5,697 nt of DNA, from NCBI GenBank assembly GCA_030618965.1, contig JAUXCJ010000102.1, positions 1-5,697 on the forward strand, in the 5' to 3' direction. The translations under genes and the position numbers were made by a program. Each line of letters begins with the position of its first letter. Positions within the stretch are counted from its first letter, which is position 1. The notes beneath the pieces are model-generated. The model made no database searches and had not been told where the DNA came from. It was given only the letters and a program-made list of their open reading frames with translations. Of this stretch, positions 1 to 5,697 are shown one piece after another. The DNA comes from Thiomargarita sp. (GTDB taxonomy: Bacteria > Pseudomonadota > Gammaproteobacteria > Beggiatoales > Beggiatoaceae).

Positions 1-1
1 G

Positions 2-130
2 ACTTATATAGTTTCTTTACAAATTGAGCTAGATATTGAGTCTTTACCGATTTCATTACGCCCAATAGCGTATCTTTCTTCACAATGGCGTTTAAGCAGT
101 GATTGGTATTTATGTCCTTTAGAACCCTAA
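2..130 (+). CDS. DUF4390-like protein, C-terminal end only (5' truncated by window edge)
   Basis: The frame starting at base 2 is open for 42 codons to the TAA at 128-130; the gene enters from the left edge, so only its C-terminus is visible. The residues include a run of Leu/Ile/Pro-rich beta-like sequence and end with SSQWRLSSDWYLCPLEP. I recognise the Trp-Arg-Leu-Ser-Ser-x-Trp-Tyr ending as resembling the C-terminus of DUF4390 family proteins, which are predicted secreted or periplasmic proteins of unknown function. The position directly before ntrY supports this, because DUF4390 genes commonly sit there in beta/gammaproteobacteria. The 3' end overlaps the ntrY start by 19 bases in a different frame, which suggests co-transcription and possibly translational coupling. 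With so little of the protein present, the family call rests on the terminal motif and context. Confidence 0.65.
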   Translation, partial: TYIVSLQIELDIESLPISLRPIAYLSSQWRLSSDWYLCPLEP

Positions 131-2256
131 AAATTAAAAGTTGGCTAAATACAGCTATAGCAGTAGGCTTATTTATAGCGCTACTAATTTCGCTATTGAT
201 GATAGTATCAACATTGCAAAATTCCGAACGTTTCGAGCATTTATATTCAACATTATTACTTATCAACGCAGTAATACTATTAGTGCTGTTAGCTATTCTC
301 GCTTTTAAGCTACATGATCTTATTCGTCAAGTTCGTAAAAAGCGTGCCGGCGCTCGGTTGACCATTCGTTTAGTCACTTTATTGGTAATCTTATCCACAG
401 TCCCGGTCATTGTTGTCTATTCTTTTTCCTTAGAATTCTTGCATCAACGCTTAGATAATTGGTTTGATGTCAATATAGAAGAAGCTTTAACCAATGCCCT
501 TGATTTAAGTCGTACCAGCATTGATATCCGTATGCGTGAAGAATTGAAAAAGACAACCGCTGTTGCCGAAGCAATAACACATATCGGTGATGAACGAGTG
601 TTTTTGCAACTAAACAACTTACGCCAAAGCCTCGGCGCATTGGAATTAAGCTTATTATCCTCTAATGGACGCATTATCGCCTTTAGTAGTATAAATATTG
701 GCCAATTATTACCTCATCGTCCTAGTGAAAGCGTATTGTTACAAGTCAAGCAATTCAACAGTTCTGTGTACTTAGAATCCTTAGCTAAGGATCAAGCTTT
801 ACATATTAGCGTCGTAGTAAAATTCTCTCAACGTCAACCAGTGCGTTTACTACATGCCTTATTTCCAATACCAACACGTATCCGTGAACTGGCAGAAAAT
901 GTTGAAGTAGCTTTTACAAACTATAAGGAAAGAACTTATTTGCAGCAATCCTTGAGTATGACTTTAACGCTGGTGTTATCTCTGATTTTATTATTGAGCA
1001 TTTTCAGTGCGGTATGGATGGCCTTTTTTGCAGCACGCCGTTTTGTAGCCCCTTTAAGTGATTTAGCGGAAGGCACACGGGCAGTAGCTAAAGGCAATTA
1101 CGAGAAAAAATTACCCGTAAAACATTTGGATGAAATGGGTTTCTTAGTGCAATCATTTAATGAAATGACAAGCAAGATTGCACAAGCACGCGATGAAGCT
1201 AAACGAAGTCAACAAATCGCAGATAGCCAACATGCTTACTTAGAAACAGTACTAGAATGTTTATCTTCAGGCGTGATTTCGATTGATTCTGAACAACACT
1301 TACGGACTGCAAATCCTGCTGCGGCTAAGATATTCGGTTTACCTTTAAATGACTTATTAGGTAAAAACTTAACCCAATTGGAAACCGATTATCCTAGATT
1401 GGTTCCATTATCTACATCCCTTCGTAAGAATATAGAAAATTCGGCGACAAATTGGGAAAAAGAAATGACTTTATACGGTGTCAGTGAGCGAAAAATATTA
1501 ATGTGTCGTGGCACTCAATTACGTGGAACTGTCCCAGAAAGCTATGTTATTGTTTGTGATGATGTAACCGCCTTGATTCAAGCACAACGAGATACTGCAT
1601 GGAGTGAAGTAGCTCGTCGATTGGCTCACGAAATCAAAAATCCACTAACACCAATTCAACTCTCTGCGGAACGTTTACGACAAAAATATTTGCGTCAACT
1701 ATCGGAAAAAGAGGCAGAAACCTTAAATCGTATGACACATACGATTATTCAACAAGTCGATGTAATGAAAAAAATGGTCAATGCTTTTTCTGAATACGCC
1801 AAAACACCTGAAATTAACCAAAAATCTATAAATATCAACCAATTAATAGCAGAAGTTATTGACTTGTATGATATACCTATTAAGACAGTACTGGATAATA
1901 AGATTCCAATCCTTAATGCAGATCATGGGCGTTTGCGACAAGTTTTACATAATTTAATTAAAAATGCCCTAGAAGCCCAAGCAACTGACAATTGTATTAC
2001 GATAAGCAGTCGCTATTTTAAAAGTTCAGATTGTGTCGAACTACGCATATCTGATCAAGGCCCAGGCATTCCCAAAGATTTATTGGAGAAAATTTTTGAG
2101 CCTTATGTCACGACAAAAACTAAAGGGACAGGATTAGGCTTAGCTATTGTTAAAAAAATCATTGAAGAACATTGTGGCAAGGTGTGGATAGAACAAACAC
2201 AAGGAACTTGTATTGTAATTCAGCTACCGGTTTTGGGTAGTTGTTCAAAAACATAA
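112..2256 (+). CDS. ntrY: NtrY-type membrane sensor histidine kinase
   Basis: A 714-residue inner-membrane histidine kinase that autophosphorylates and should pass the phosphate to the NtrX-like regulator encoded next. Domains in order: membrane segments at about 13-33, 47-65 and 85-105; a periplasmic sensor region at about 106-282; a fourth membrane segment at about 283-307; HAMP at about 305-357; PAS at about 372-480; then the kinase core. The H-box is LAHEIKNPLTP with phospho-acceptor H506. The N-box has N614 and N618 (HNLIKNALEA), the G1 box is DQGPGIP at 648-654, the F-box is FEPYVTTK, and the G2 box is GTGLGLA from G672. All catalytic boxes are intact, and the length and topology fit the NtrY family. 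ATG 112 is preferred to the in-frame TTG at 103; neither has a good Shine-Dalgarno, so initiation may depend on the overlapping upstream gene. Family members act in nitrogen metabolism or redox/respiratory control; the signal here cannot be read from the sequence. Confidence 0.93.
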   Translation: MSFRTLKIKSWLNTAIAVGLFIALLISLLMIVSTLQNSERFEHLYSTLLLINAVILLVLLAILAFKLHDLIRQVRKKRAGARLTIRLVTLLVILSTVPVIVVYSFSLEFLHQRLDNWFDVNIEEALTNALDLSRTSIDIRMREELKKTTAVAEAITHIGDERVFLQLNNLRQSLGALELSLLSSNGRIIAFSSINIGQLLPHRPSESVLLQVKQFNSSVYLESLAKDQALHISVVVKFSQRQPVRLLHALFPIPTRIRELAENVEVAFTNYKERTYLQQSLSMTLTLVLSLILLLSIFSAVWMAFFAARRFVAPLSDLAEGTRAVAKGNYEKKLPVKHLDEMGFLVQSFNEMTSKIAQARDEAKRSQQIADSQHAYLETVLECLSSGVISIDSEQHLRTANPAAAKIFGLPLNDLLGKNLTQLETDYPRLVPLSTSLRKNIENSATNWEKEMTLYGVSERKILMCRGTQLRGTVPESYVIVCDDVTALIQAQRDTAWSEVARRLAHEIKNPLTPIQLSAERLRQKYLRQLSEKEAETLNRMTHTIIQQVDVMKKMVNAFSEYAKTPEINQKSININQLIAEVIDLYDIPIKTVLDNKIPILNADHGRLRQVLHNLIKNALEAQATDNCITISSRYFKSSDCVELRISDQGPGIPKDLLEKIFEPYVTTKTKGTGLGLAIVKKIIEEHCGKVWIEQTQGTCIVIQLPVLGSCSKT

Positions 2257-2269
2257 ATTGATAATTATT

Positions 2270-3622
2270 ATGAGCGCACACATTTTAGTAGTTGATGATG
2301 AACCAGATATTCACAATATCATCAAAGAAATTTTAGAAGACGAAGGATTTACCGTTAGCATCGCGGCAGATGGTAACACTGCCAGAAAAATTCGAGCGGA
2401 ACAACATCCAGATCTGATTTTGCTAGACATCTGGATGCCCGATATTGATGGTATTTCCTTGCTTAAAGAATGGCATGAGAGCGGATTATTGATAGAAAAT
2501 CCTGTGATTATGATTTCAGGACATGGCACTATAGAAACAGCCGTTGAAGCAACCCGTTTAGGTGCTTATGATTTTATTGAAAAACCCGTATCCCTTTCTA
2601 AATTATTGATTACAATCAATAGAGCCTTAGATATGGCGGCTTTACAACGGGAAAATTACGGTTTACGCAAAAACATACAGTTCGTGAATGAACCATTAGG
2701 ACATAGCGAAATGATGAGAAAGTTGCGTGAACAAGTTAAGCGGATTAACCAGCATAATACCAGTGTACTTATCAGCGGAGAATCTGGCACCGGGAGAGCC
2801 TTATTCGCACACTATATTCACCAAAATAGTCAAAATCATGCCGGTCCCTTTGTGCAAGTACGGGTTGCAGGTATGAGTCCAGAAAATCAAGCACTGGAAC
2901 TATTTGGCCGTCAAGGAAGCGAGATTTTATCCCGTCTTGAGCAAGCAAATGGTGGTACTTTGTTTATCAAAGATATTGCCGATATGGATGATGCCATACA
3001 AGCACGATTATTGAACAGCTTAGAAAACCAATCATTTTTACGCAATGGTGGATCCGAACCAGTACCCATCAATGTCCGCATTATTGCAGCAACTGCTTAT
3101 GAACTTAATGAAGCCTTAAAAACTGGACGTTTACGCGAAGACTTATATTATCATTTAAATGTGGTTTCCTTACACATTCCCCCTTTGCGCGAACATTGTG
3201 AAGATGTGCCAGAATTATTAGAATTTTACCTGAATCTCTTTATCAATCAAGAAAACCTTTCCTATTGTCGCTTTACAGTAGCGGCTCAAAACCGACTCCG
3301 CAATTATTCTTGGCCGGGCAATGTACGCGAATTAAAAAATTTGGTACAACGTTTACTCATTTTAGGAAATGACGACACAATTGATGTAAATGAAATTGAA
3401 TCAGTGTTAAAGCAGCGCCCCGCCCAAACGGAAAATTTGTCAGTTTACGATTTACCACTACGTCAAGCGCGTGAACGATTTGAAAAGGATTATTTGGAAC
3501 ACCAATTACAGGAAGCCGGTGGCAATGTCAGTCAAGCAGCAGCACGAGTCGGATTAGAACGCACTCATTTATATCGTAAATTACGCGCACTTGATATTGA
3601 TCCTAAACAAGCTAAAAAATAG
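2270..3622 (+). CDS. ntrX: NtrX-type response regulator with degenerate AAA+ domain
   Basis: A 450-residue cytoplasmic DNA-binding regulator, the expected partner of the kinase encoded 13 bases upstream. The receiver domain (about 1-120) is complete: acidic pair D9/D10, phospho-acceptor D53 in LLDIWMPD, switch S83 and K105 in EKP. The AAA+ domain (about 140-370) keeps SGESGTG (Walker A, from S169), ELFG (210-213), a conserved R289 in LREDL and WPGNVREL (348-355). It lacks the GAFTGA loop, has R176 for the Walker A lysine, K234-D235 for the Walker B Asp-Glu, and H295 where YYRLN is usual. A Fis-type helix-turn-helix occupies about 419-441 (NVSQAAARVGLERTHLYRKL). NtrX proteins of several proteobacteria are known to lack GAFTGA; the nucleotide-site changes go further. 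I infer sigma-54-independent regulation. ATG 2270 is chosen over the in-frame TTG 2258 because MSAHILVVDDEP is the normal receiver start; no clear Shine-Dalgarno is visible. Confidence 0.92.
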   Translation: MSAHILVVDDEPDIHNIIKEILEDEGFTVSIAADGNTARKIRAEQHPDLILLDIWMPDIDGISLLKEWHESGLLIENPVIMISGHGTIETAVEATRLGAYDFIEKPVSLSKLLITINRALDMAALQRENYGLRKNIQFVNEPLGHSEMMRKLREQVKRINQHNTSVLISGESGTGRALFAHYIHQNSQNHAGPFVQVRVAGMSPENQALELFGRQGSEILSRLEQANGGTLFIKDIADMDDAIQARLLNSLENQSFLRNGGSEPVPINVRIIAATAYELNEALKTGRLREDLYYHLNVVSLHIPPLREHCEDVPELLEFYLNLFINQENLSYCRFTVAAQNRLRNYSWPGNVRELKNLVQRLLILGNDDTIDVNEIESVLKQRPAQTENLSVYDLPLRQARERFEKDYLEHQLQEAGGNVSQAAARVGLERTHLYRKLRALDIDPKQAKK

Positions 3623-3627
3623 ATTCA

Positions 3628-5001
3628 ATGAAAATCATCATCCTTGGTGCCGGACAAGTAGGCAGTTCCCTTGCCAGTAATCTTGCTAGTGAAGCTAACG
3701 AGATTACTGTCGTCGATCACGACCCGACTTTATTATACAATTTACAAGAACATGTCGATTTACGCACTGTCACCGGACATGCGGCTCATCCTGATGTACT
3801 GTTGCAGGCAGGGGCGGAAGACGCTGATATGTTAATAGCTGTGACCAACCGTGATGAAACTAATATGGTTGCCTGTCAAATTGCTCATACGCTCTTTCAT
3901 ACACCCACAAAAATTGCCCGTGTGCGCGAAGCCGATTATTTAAATCATACCGAAATTTTTGGCCCACAAGGTTTAGCCGTTGATGTACATATCAGCCCAG
4001 AAGAATTAGTGACGCACTATATTGAGCGTTTGATGGAATATCCAGATGCTTTACAAGTACTTGATTTTGCTAGTGGTAAAGTTCAATTGGTTGCAATAAA
4101 AGCCTTTCATAGTGGGCCTTTAGTTGGACATGCCTTGCGAACAATTGAAGATTATCTACCCAATATAGAAACACGAGTAGCCGCTATGTTTCGGCAGGGT
4201 AAAGCTATTATTCCCGAAGGCGGGACCGTTATAGAAGCAAATGATGAAGTATTTTTTATCGCAGCCACTGAAAATATTCGCGCTGTGATGGCCGCATTGC
4301 GTGAACTAGATCGCCCCTGTAAACGTATTATAATCGCTGGTGGTGGTAATATTGGCACTCGTTTGGCCAGCGCACTGGAAAACAAATACCATGTTAAATT
4401 GATTGACCATAACACTGCTCGTACAGAAGAAATTTCTGGTGTACTGCATAAAACCATCGTCTTACAAGGCGATGCGGCGGATGAAGACTTATTGCGTGAG
4501 GAAAATATTGATGAAACCGACGTTTTTTGTGCCGTGACGAATGATGATCAAGTAAATATTTTATCAGCGATGTTGGCTAAGCGTATGGGCGCACGTAAAG
4601 TTATGGCCTTAATTAATCGCCATGCTTATGTAGATTTAGTAGAAAGTAGCACAATTGATATTGCGATTTCTCCTCAACAAGCAACCATTGGAACATTGCT
4701 GGCTCATGTGCGACGTGGCGATGTGGTCGTTGTACATTCTTTGCGTCGCGGTGCTGCTGAAGCAATTGAAGCAATTGCTCATGGCGATAAAAGCTCTTCC
4801 AAAGTAGTAGGCAGACGTATTGATAAAATTAAGCTACCCAAGGGAACAACTATCGGTGCCATTGTACGCGGGGATGAGGTACTAATGGCGCACCATGACA
4901 CCGTGATCAAATCAGACGATCATGTGATTTTATTTTTGGTTGATAAGAAACATATTGCAGCAGTCGAGCGGTTATTTCAGGTGGGGATTATGTTTTTATA
5001 G
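3628..5001 (+). CDS. trkA: Trk system potassium uptake protein TrkA (two RCK domains)
   Basis: A 457-residue peripheral cytoplasmic protein that binds NAD(H) and gates a TrkH/TrkG potassium channel. It has the classical duplicated layout: RCK_N domain 1 with GAGQVG at 7-12 and the nucleotide-binding acid D30 (VVDHD), a first TrkA_C domain, then RCK_N domain 2 with GGGNIG at 238-243 and D260 (LIDHN), and a second TrkA_C domain to the end. The length is close to that of E. coli TrkA (458), and the terminal LFQVGIMFL resembles the usual TrkA ending. Both glycine motifs and both ribose-binding acids are present, so both halves look functional. It starts 5 bases after the ntrX stop with no obvious Shine-Dalgarno, so it is probably co-transcribed and coupled. 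No trkH lies in the window. The adjacency ntrX-trkA is common in proteobacteria; a regulatory link between NtrYX and potassium uptake is inference. Confidence 0.96.
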   Translation: MKIIILGAGQVGSSLASNLASEANEITVVDHDPTLLYNLQEHVDLRTVTGHAAHPDVLLQAGAEDADMLIAVTNRDETNMVACQIAHTLFHTPTKIARVREADYLNHTEIFGPQGLAVDVHISPEELVTHYIERLMEYPDALQVLDFASGKVQLVAIKAFHSGPLVGHALRTIEDYLPNIETRVAAMFRQGKAIIPEGGTVIEANDEVFFIAATENIRAVMAALRELDRPCKRIIIAGGGNIGTRLASALENKYHVKLIDHNTARTEEISGVLHKTIVLQGDAADEDLLREENIDETDVFCAVTNDDQVNILSAMLAKRMGARKVMALINRHAYVDLVESSTIDIAISPQQATIGTLLAHVRRGDVVVVHSLRRGAAEAIEAIAHGDKSSSKVVGRRIDKIKLPKGTTIGAIVRGDEVLMAHHDTVIKSDDHVILFLVDKKHIAAVERLFQVGIMFL

Positions 5002-5002
5002 A

Positions 5003-5009
5003 AGAGGAG
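5003..5009 (+). promoter_or_regulatory. strong Shine-Dalgarno for the Panacea gene
   Basis: AGAGGAG lies 5 bases upstream of ATG 5015 and begins two bases after the trkA stop. It fixes that ATG as the start, in preference to in-frame starts further upstream inside trkA. None of the three preceding genes has a comparable site. Confidence 0.85.
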
Positions 5010-5014
5010 CAACA

Positions 5015-5491
5015 ATGAGTACATATCAAGTTAATCAAATAGCAGATTGGTTTTTAGCCTCTATAGATAGAGAAGCAGGCGATACTATTTCTCATTTAAA
5101 GTTACAAAAATTAATGTATTATGCACAGGCATGGTCTTTAGCTTTAAATGGTAAAGTATTGTTTAATGAGGACTTTCAAGCATGGACACATGGTCCAGTA
5201 TTGCCCTCTCTTTGGCTTATGTTGAAAAATTTTGGCTGGGATTCAATTCCTCTTGAAGCAATCAGAACCAAATCGGATGTCTTTACAGAAGATGAAGAAA
5301 TCTTGTCAGATATATTAAATAGTTACGGAGATATGTCAGCAAAACATTTAGAAGAATTAACCAATTCAGAAACCCCCTGGCGTAAGGCACGAGGAAATCT
5401 TCCCATAGAAGTTAGTTCTACTCAGATTATTAGTAAGGAACTCATGCGAGAATATTATAAAAAACTCTATGAGGAAACTGACGATGAGTAA
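5015..5491 (+). CDS. Panacea-domain (DUF4065/SocA-like) protein, putative antitoxin
   Basis: A 158-residue soluble protein carrying the Panacea signature: LKLQKLMYYAQAW at 28-40 and FQAWTHGPVLP at 54-64, followed by a helical C-terminal half with DMSAKHLEELTNSETPWRKAR, also typical of the family. The domain was named for PanA antitoxins, which neutralise many unrelated toxins encoded next to them. Related proteins include the Caulobacter ClpXP adaptor SocA and phage-associated GepA-like proteins. It starts 13 bases after trkA from a strong Shine-Dalgarno and its stop overlaps the start of a short basic ORF (ATGAGTAA at 5484-5491), an arrangement typical of paired genes. No signal peptide or membrane segment is visible. 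The domain call is firm; an antitoxin role is inference, because no intact toxin is present on either side within the window. It could alternatively be an orphan proteolytic adaptor. It is probably transcribed by readthrough from trkA, as no separate promoter was seen. Confidence 0.88.
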   Translation: MSTYQVNQIADWFLASIDREAGDTISHLKLQKLMYYAQAWSLALNGKVLFNEDFQAWTHGPVLPSLWLMLKNFGWDSIPLEAIRTKSDVFTEDEEILSDILNSYGDMSAKHLEELTNSETPWRKARGNLPIEVSSTQIISKELMREYYKKLYEETDDE

Positions 5492-5546
5492 TCGTCAAAG
5501 AAAATTCAAGAAAATTGCAAATAGACAAAGAGAAAAAATGTCCTGA
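5484..5546 (+). CDS. short basic ORF overlapping the Panacea stop; possible broken partner gene
   Basis: ATG 5484 overlaps the Panacea stop codon as ATGAGTAA and opens a 20-codon frame encoding MSNRQRKFKKIANRQREKMS, ending at TGA 5544-5546. The peptide is strongly basic (nine Lys/Arg in 20). A four-to-eight-base stop/start overlap is the usual sign of translational coupling between paired genes. The frame ends six bases after an A6 run (5533-5538). In the -1 frame the reading continues to TAA 5612-5614 with a hydrophobic stretch beginning NVLIITLLGELMISTGY, which could form one membrane segment. In the other frame it reads KCPDYNAFGGANDFNWLR before a stop at 5590-5592. It may be a genuine micro-protein, the intact N-terminus of a frameshifted toxin, or a chance ORF. 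I do not recognise the sequence. Confidence 0.35.
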   Translation: MSNRQRKFKKIANRQREKMS

Positions 5547-5559
5547 TTATAACGCTTTT

Positions 5560-5641
5560 GGGGGAGCTAATGATTTCAACTGGTTACGTTAGCTTGCTTG
5601 TTTTTACGATTTAAAAAGCAATTTTACTGTCTAAACTCCCA
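5560..5641 (+). other. intergenic stretch with nested inverted repeats
   Basis: This gene-free segment contains three complementary pairs. AGCTAA (5565-5570) pairs with TTAGCT (5589-5594), and TTGCTT (5594-5599) pairs with AAGCAA (5616-5621). GGGAG (5562-5566) can pair with CTCCC (5636-5640), though that outer stem competes by two bases with the first hairpin. Together they could form a two-hairpin RNA closed by an outer stem. Each stem is short and AT-rich, so the structure is only suggestive; there is no tRNA signature. The transcript of the Panacea gene would end here or run through it. Confidence 0.3.
5594..5625 (+). terminator. weak candidate intrinsic terminator after the Panacea module
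   Basis: TTGCTT (5594-5599) pairs with AAGCAA (5616-5621), extendable after a bulged G by TTT/AAA, and is followed by TTTT at 5622-5625. The position, just beyond the last coding sequence, fits an operon end. The stem is poor in GC and the T-run is short, so it would be an inefficient terminator. Confidence 0.3.
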
Positions 5642-5647
5642 GTCTAT

Positions 5648-5669
5648 AACGGTTATAGCTATGACGGTT
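5648..5669. repeat. imperfect 22-base palindrome
   Basis: The two 11-base arms are centred between 5658 and 5659 on ATAGCTAT, flanked by AACGGTT on the left and GACGGTT on the right. Nine of eleven positions are complementary; the exceptions are a G-G mismatch (5651/5666) and a T-G wobble (5654/5663). The size and dyad symmetry are those of a site bound by a dimeric regulator. The function is not known, but it overlaps a possible promoter that would drive a gene beyond the right edge. Confidence 0.45.
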
Positions 5670-5688
5670 TCTGAAAATTTTCTATTAT
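5661..5688 (+). promoter_or_regulatory. possible sigma-70-type promoter facing out of the window
   Basis: ATGACG (5661-5666, four of six matches to TTGACA) is followed after 16 bases by TATTAT (5683-5688, five of six matches to TATAAT). The -35 part lies within the right arm of the 22-base palindrome, so a repressor bound there could block it. In AT-rich DNA such matches occur by chance, and the downstream gene is not visible. Confidence 0.2.
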
Positions 5689-5697
5689 GATGTGATA

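Noticed and set aside
103..114. TTG 103 as the ntrY start
   Set aside because: ATG 112 is three codons downstream, and neither has a ribosome site; ATG is the simpler choice. The same reasoning applies to TTG 2258 against ATG 2270 in ntrX.
444..674. Antisense open frame of 76 codons inside ntrY
   Set aside because: It lies wholly opposite the periplasmic-domain coding region of a clear gene, has no recognisable motif and no ribosome site; it is a shadow frame.
2311..2529. Antisense open frame of 72 codons inside ntrX
   Set aside because: It is opposite the conserved receiver domain, and its residues show no family resemblance.
4152..4457. Antisense open frame of 101 codons inside trkA
   Set aside because: It mirrors the linker and second RCK domain of trkA; its length is explained by the codon pattern of the sense gene.
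4758..4780. Short tandem repeat GAAGCAATT in trkA
   Set aside because: It encodes EAIEAIA inside a conserved protein and consists of only two copies; it is ordinary coding sequence.
4940..5014. A longer Panacea protein starting inside trkA at 4940
   Set aside because: The added 25 residues are read from conserved trkA sequence in another frame, while ATG 5015 has a strong Shine-Dalgarno and gives the normal family N-terminus.
5570..5614. A 14-codon ORF from ATG 5570 preceded by GGGGGAG
   Set aside because: The purine run is only 3 bases from the ATG and the peptide is very short. It is in the same frame as the hydrophobic tail discussed for the broken partner, so it is not listed as its own gene, though independent translation cannot be excluded.
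5560..5640. A tRNA-like or tmRNA-like gene suggested by GGGGGAG and CTCCC 81 bases apart
   Set aside because: There is no T-loop sequence, no anticodon arm with paired stems and no conserved D-loop.
5629..5697. A reverse-strand gene end reading into the right edge
   Set aside because: One reverse frame is open for about 23 codons from the edge, but it has no recognisable motif and is too short to support.

Overview
The window is a low-GC (about 40% by eye) stretch that looks like a gammaproteobacterial chromosome. All genes lie on the + strand. The order is: 3' end of a DUF4390-type gene, an NtrY-type sensor kinase, an NtrX-type response regulator, then TrkA. From memory, this order is typical of beta/gammaproteobacteria, where it usually follows fmt/rsmB. 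The AT-rich composition would fit a sulfur-oxidising Thiotrichales/Beggiatoa-like lineage, but that placement is a guess.

Layout: bases 2-130 are the tail of the DUF4390-like gene, which overlaps the start of ntrY (112-2256). ntrX (2270-3622) follows after 13 bases and trkA (3628-5001) after 5. The junctions are so tight that one transcript is likely. NtrY has four membrane segments, a periplasmic sensor region, HAMP, PAS and a complete kinase core. NtrX has an intact receiver domain and Fis-type helix-turn-helix. Its central AAA+ domain, however, has lost the GAFTGA loop and carries non-canonical residues at Walker A, Walker B and an arginine-finger position. It is therefore best read as a phospho-controlled DNA-binding regulator and not a sigma-54 activator. 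TrkA is a normal two-RCK-domain, NAD(H)-binding gating subunit for a Trk potassium channel whose membrane subunit is not in the window.

An accessory gene follows trkA after 13 bases: a 158-residue Panacea-domain (DUF4065/SocA-like) protein (5015-5491), the fold used by the PanA antitoxins. It has the only strong Shine-Dalgarno sequence among the genes. Its stop overlaps, as ATGAGTAA, the start of a 20-codon basic ORF (5484-5546). That ORF breaks just after an A6 run. A one-base shift there would join it to a 25-codon hydrophobic reading frame, giving a small basic-plus-membrane peptide of the kind seen in some toxins. The most notable possibility in the window is thus a Panacea module on the end of a housekeeping signalling operon, with a missing, broken or slippage-dependent partner.

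The last 150 bases (5547-5697) hold no convincing gene. They contain two weak hairpins, the downstream one followed by a T-run, and an imperfect 22-base palindrome next to a possible promoter facing out of the window.
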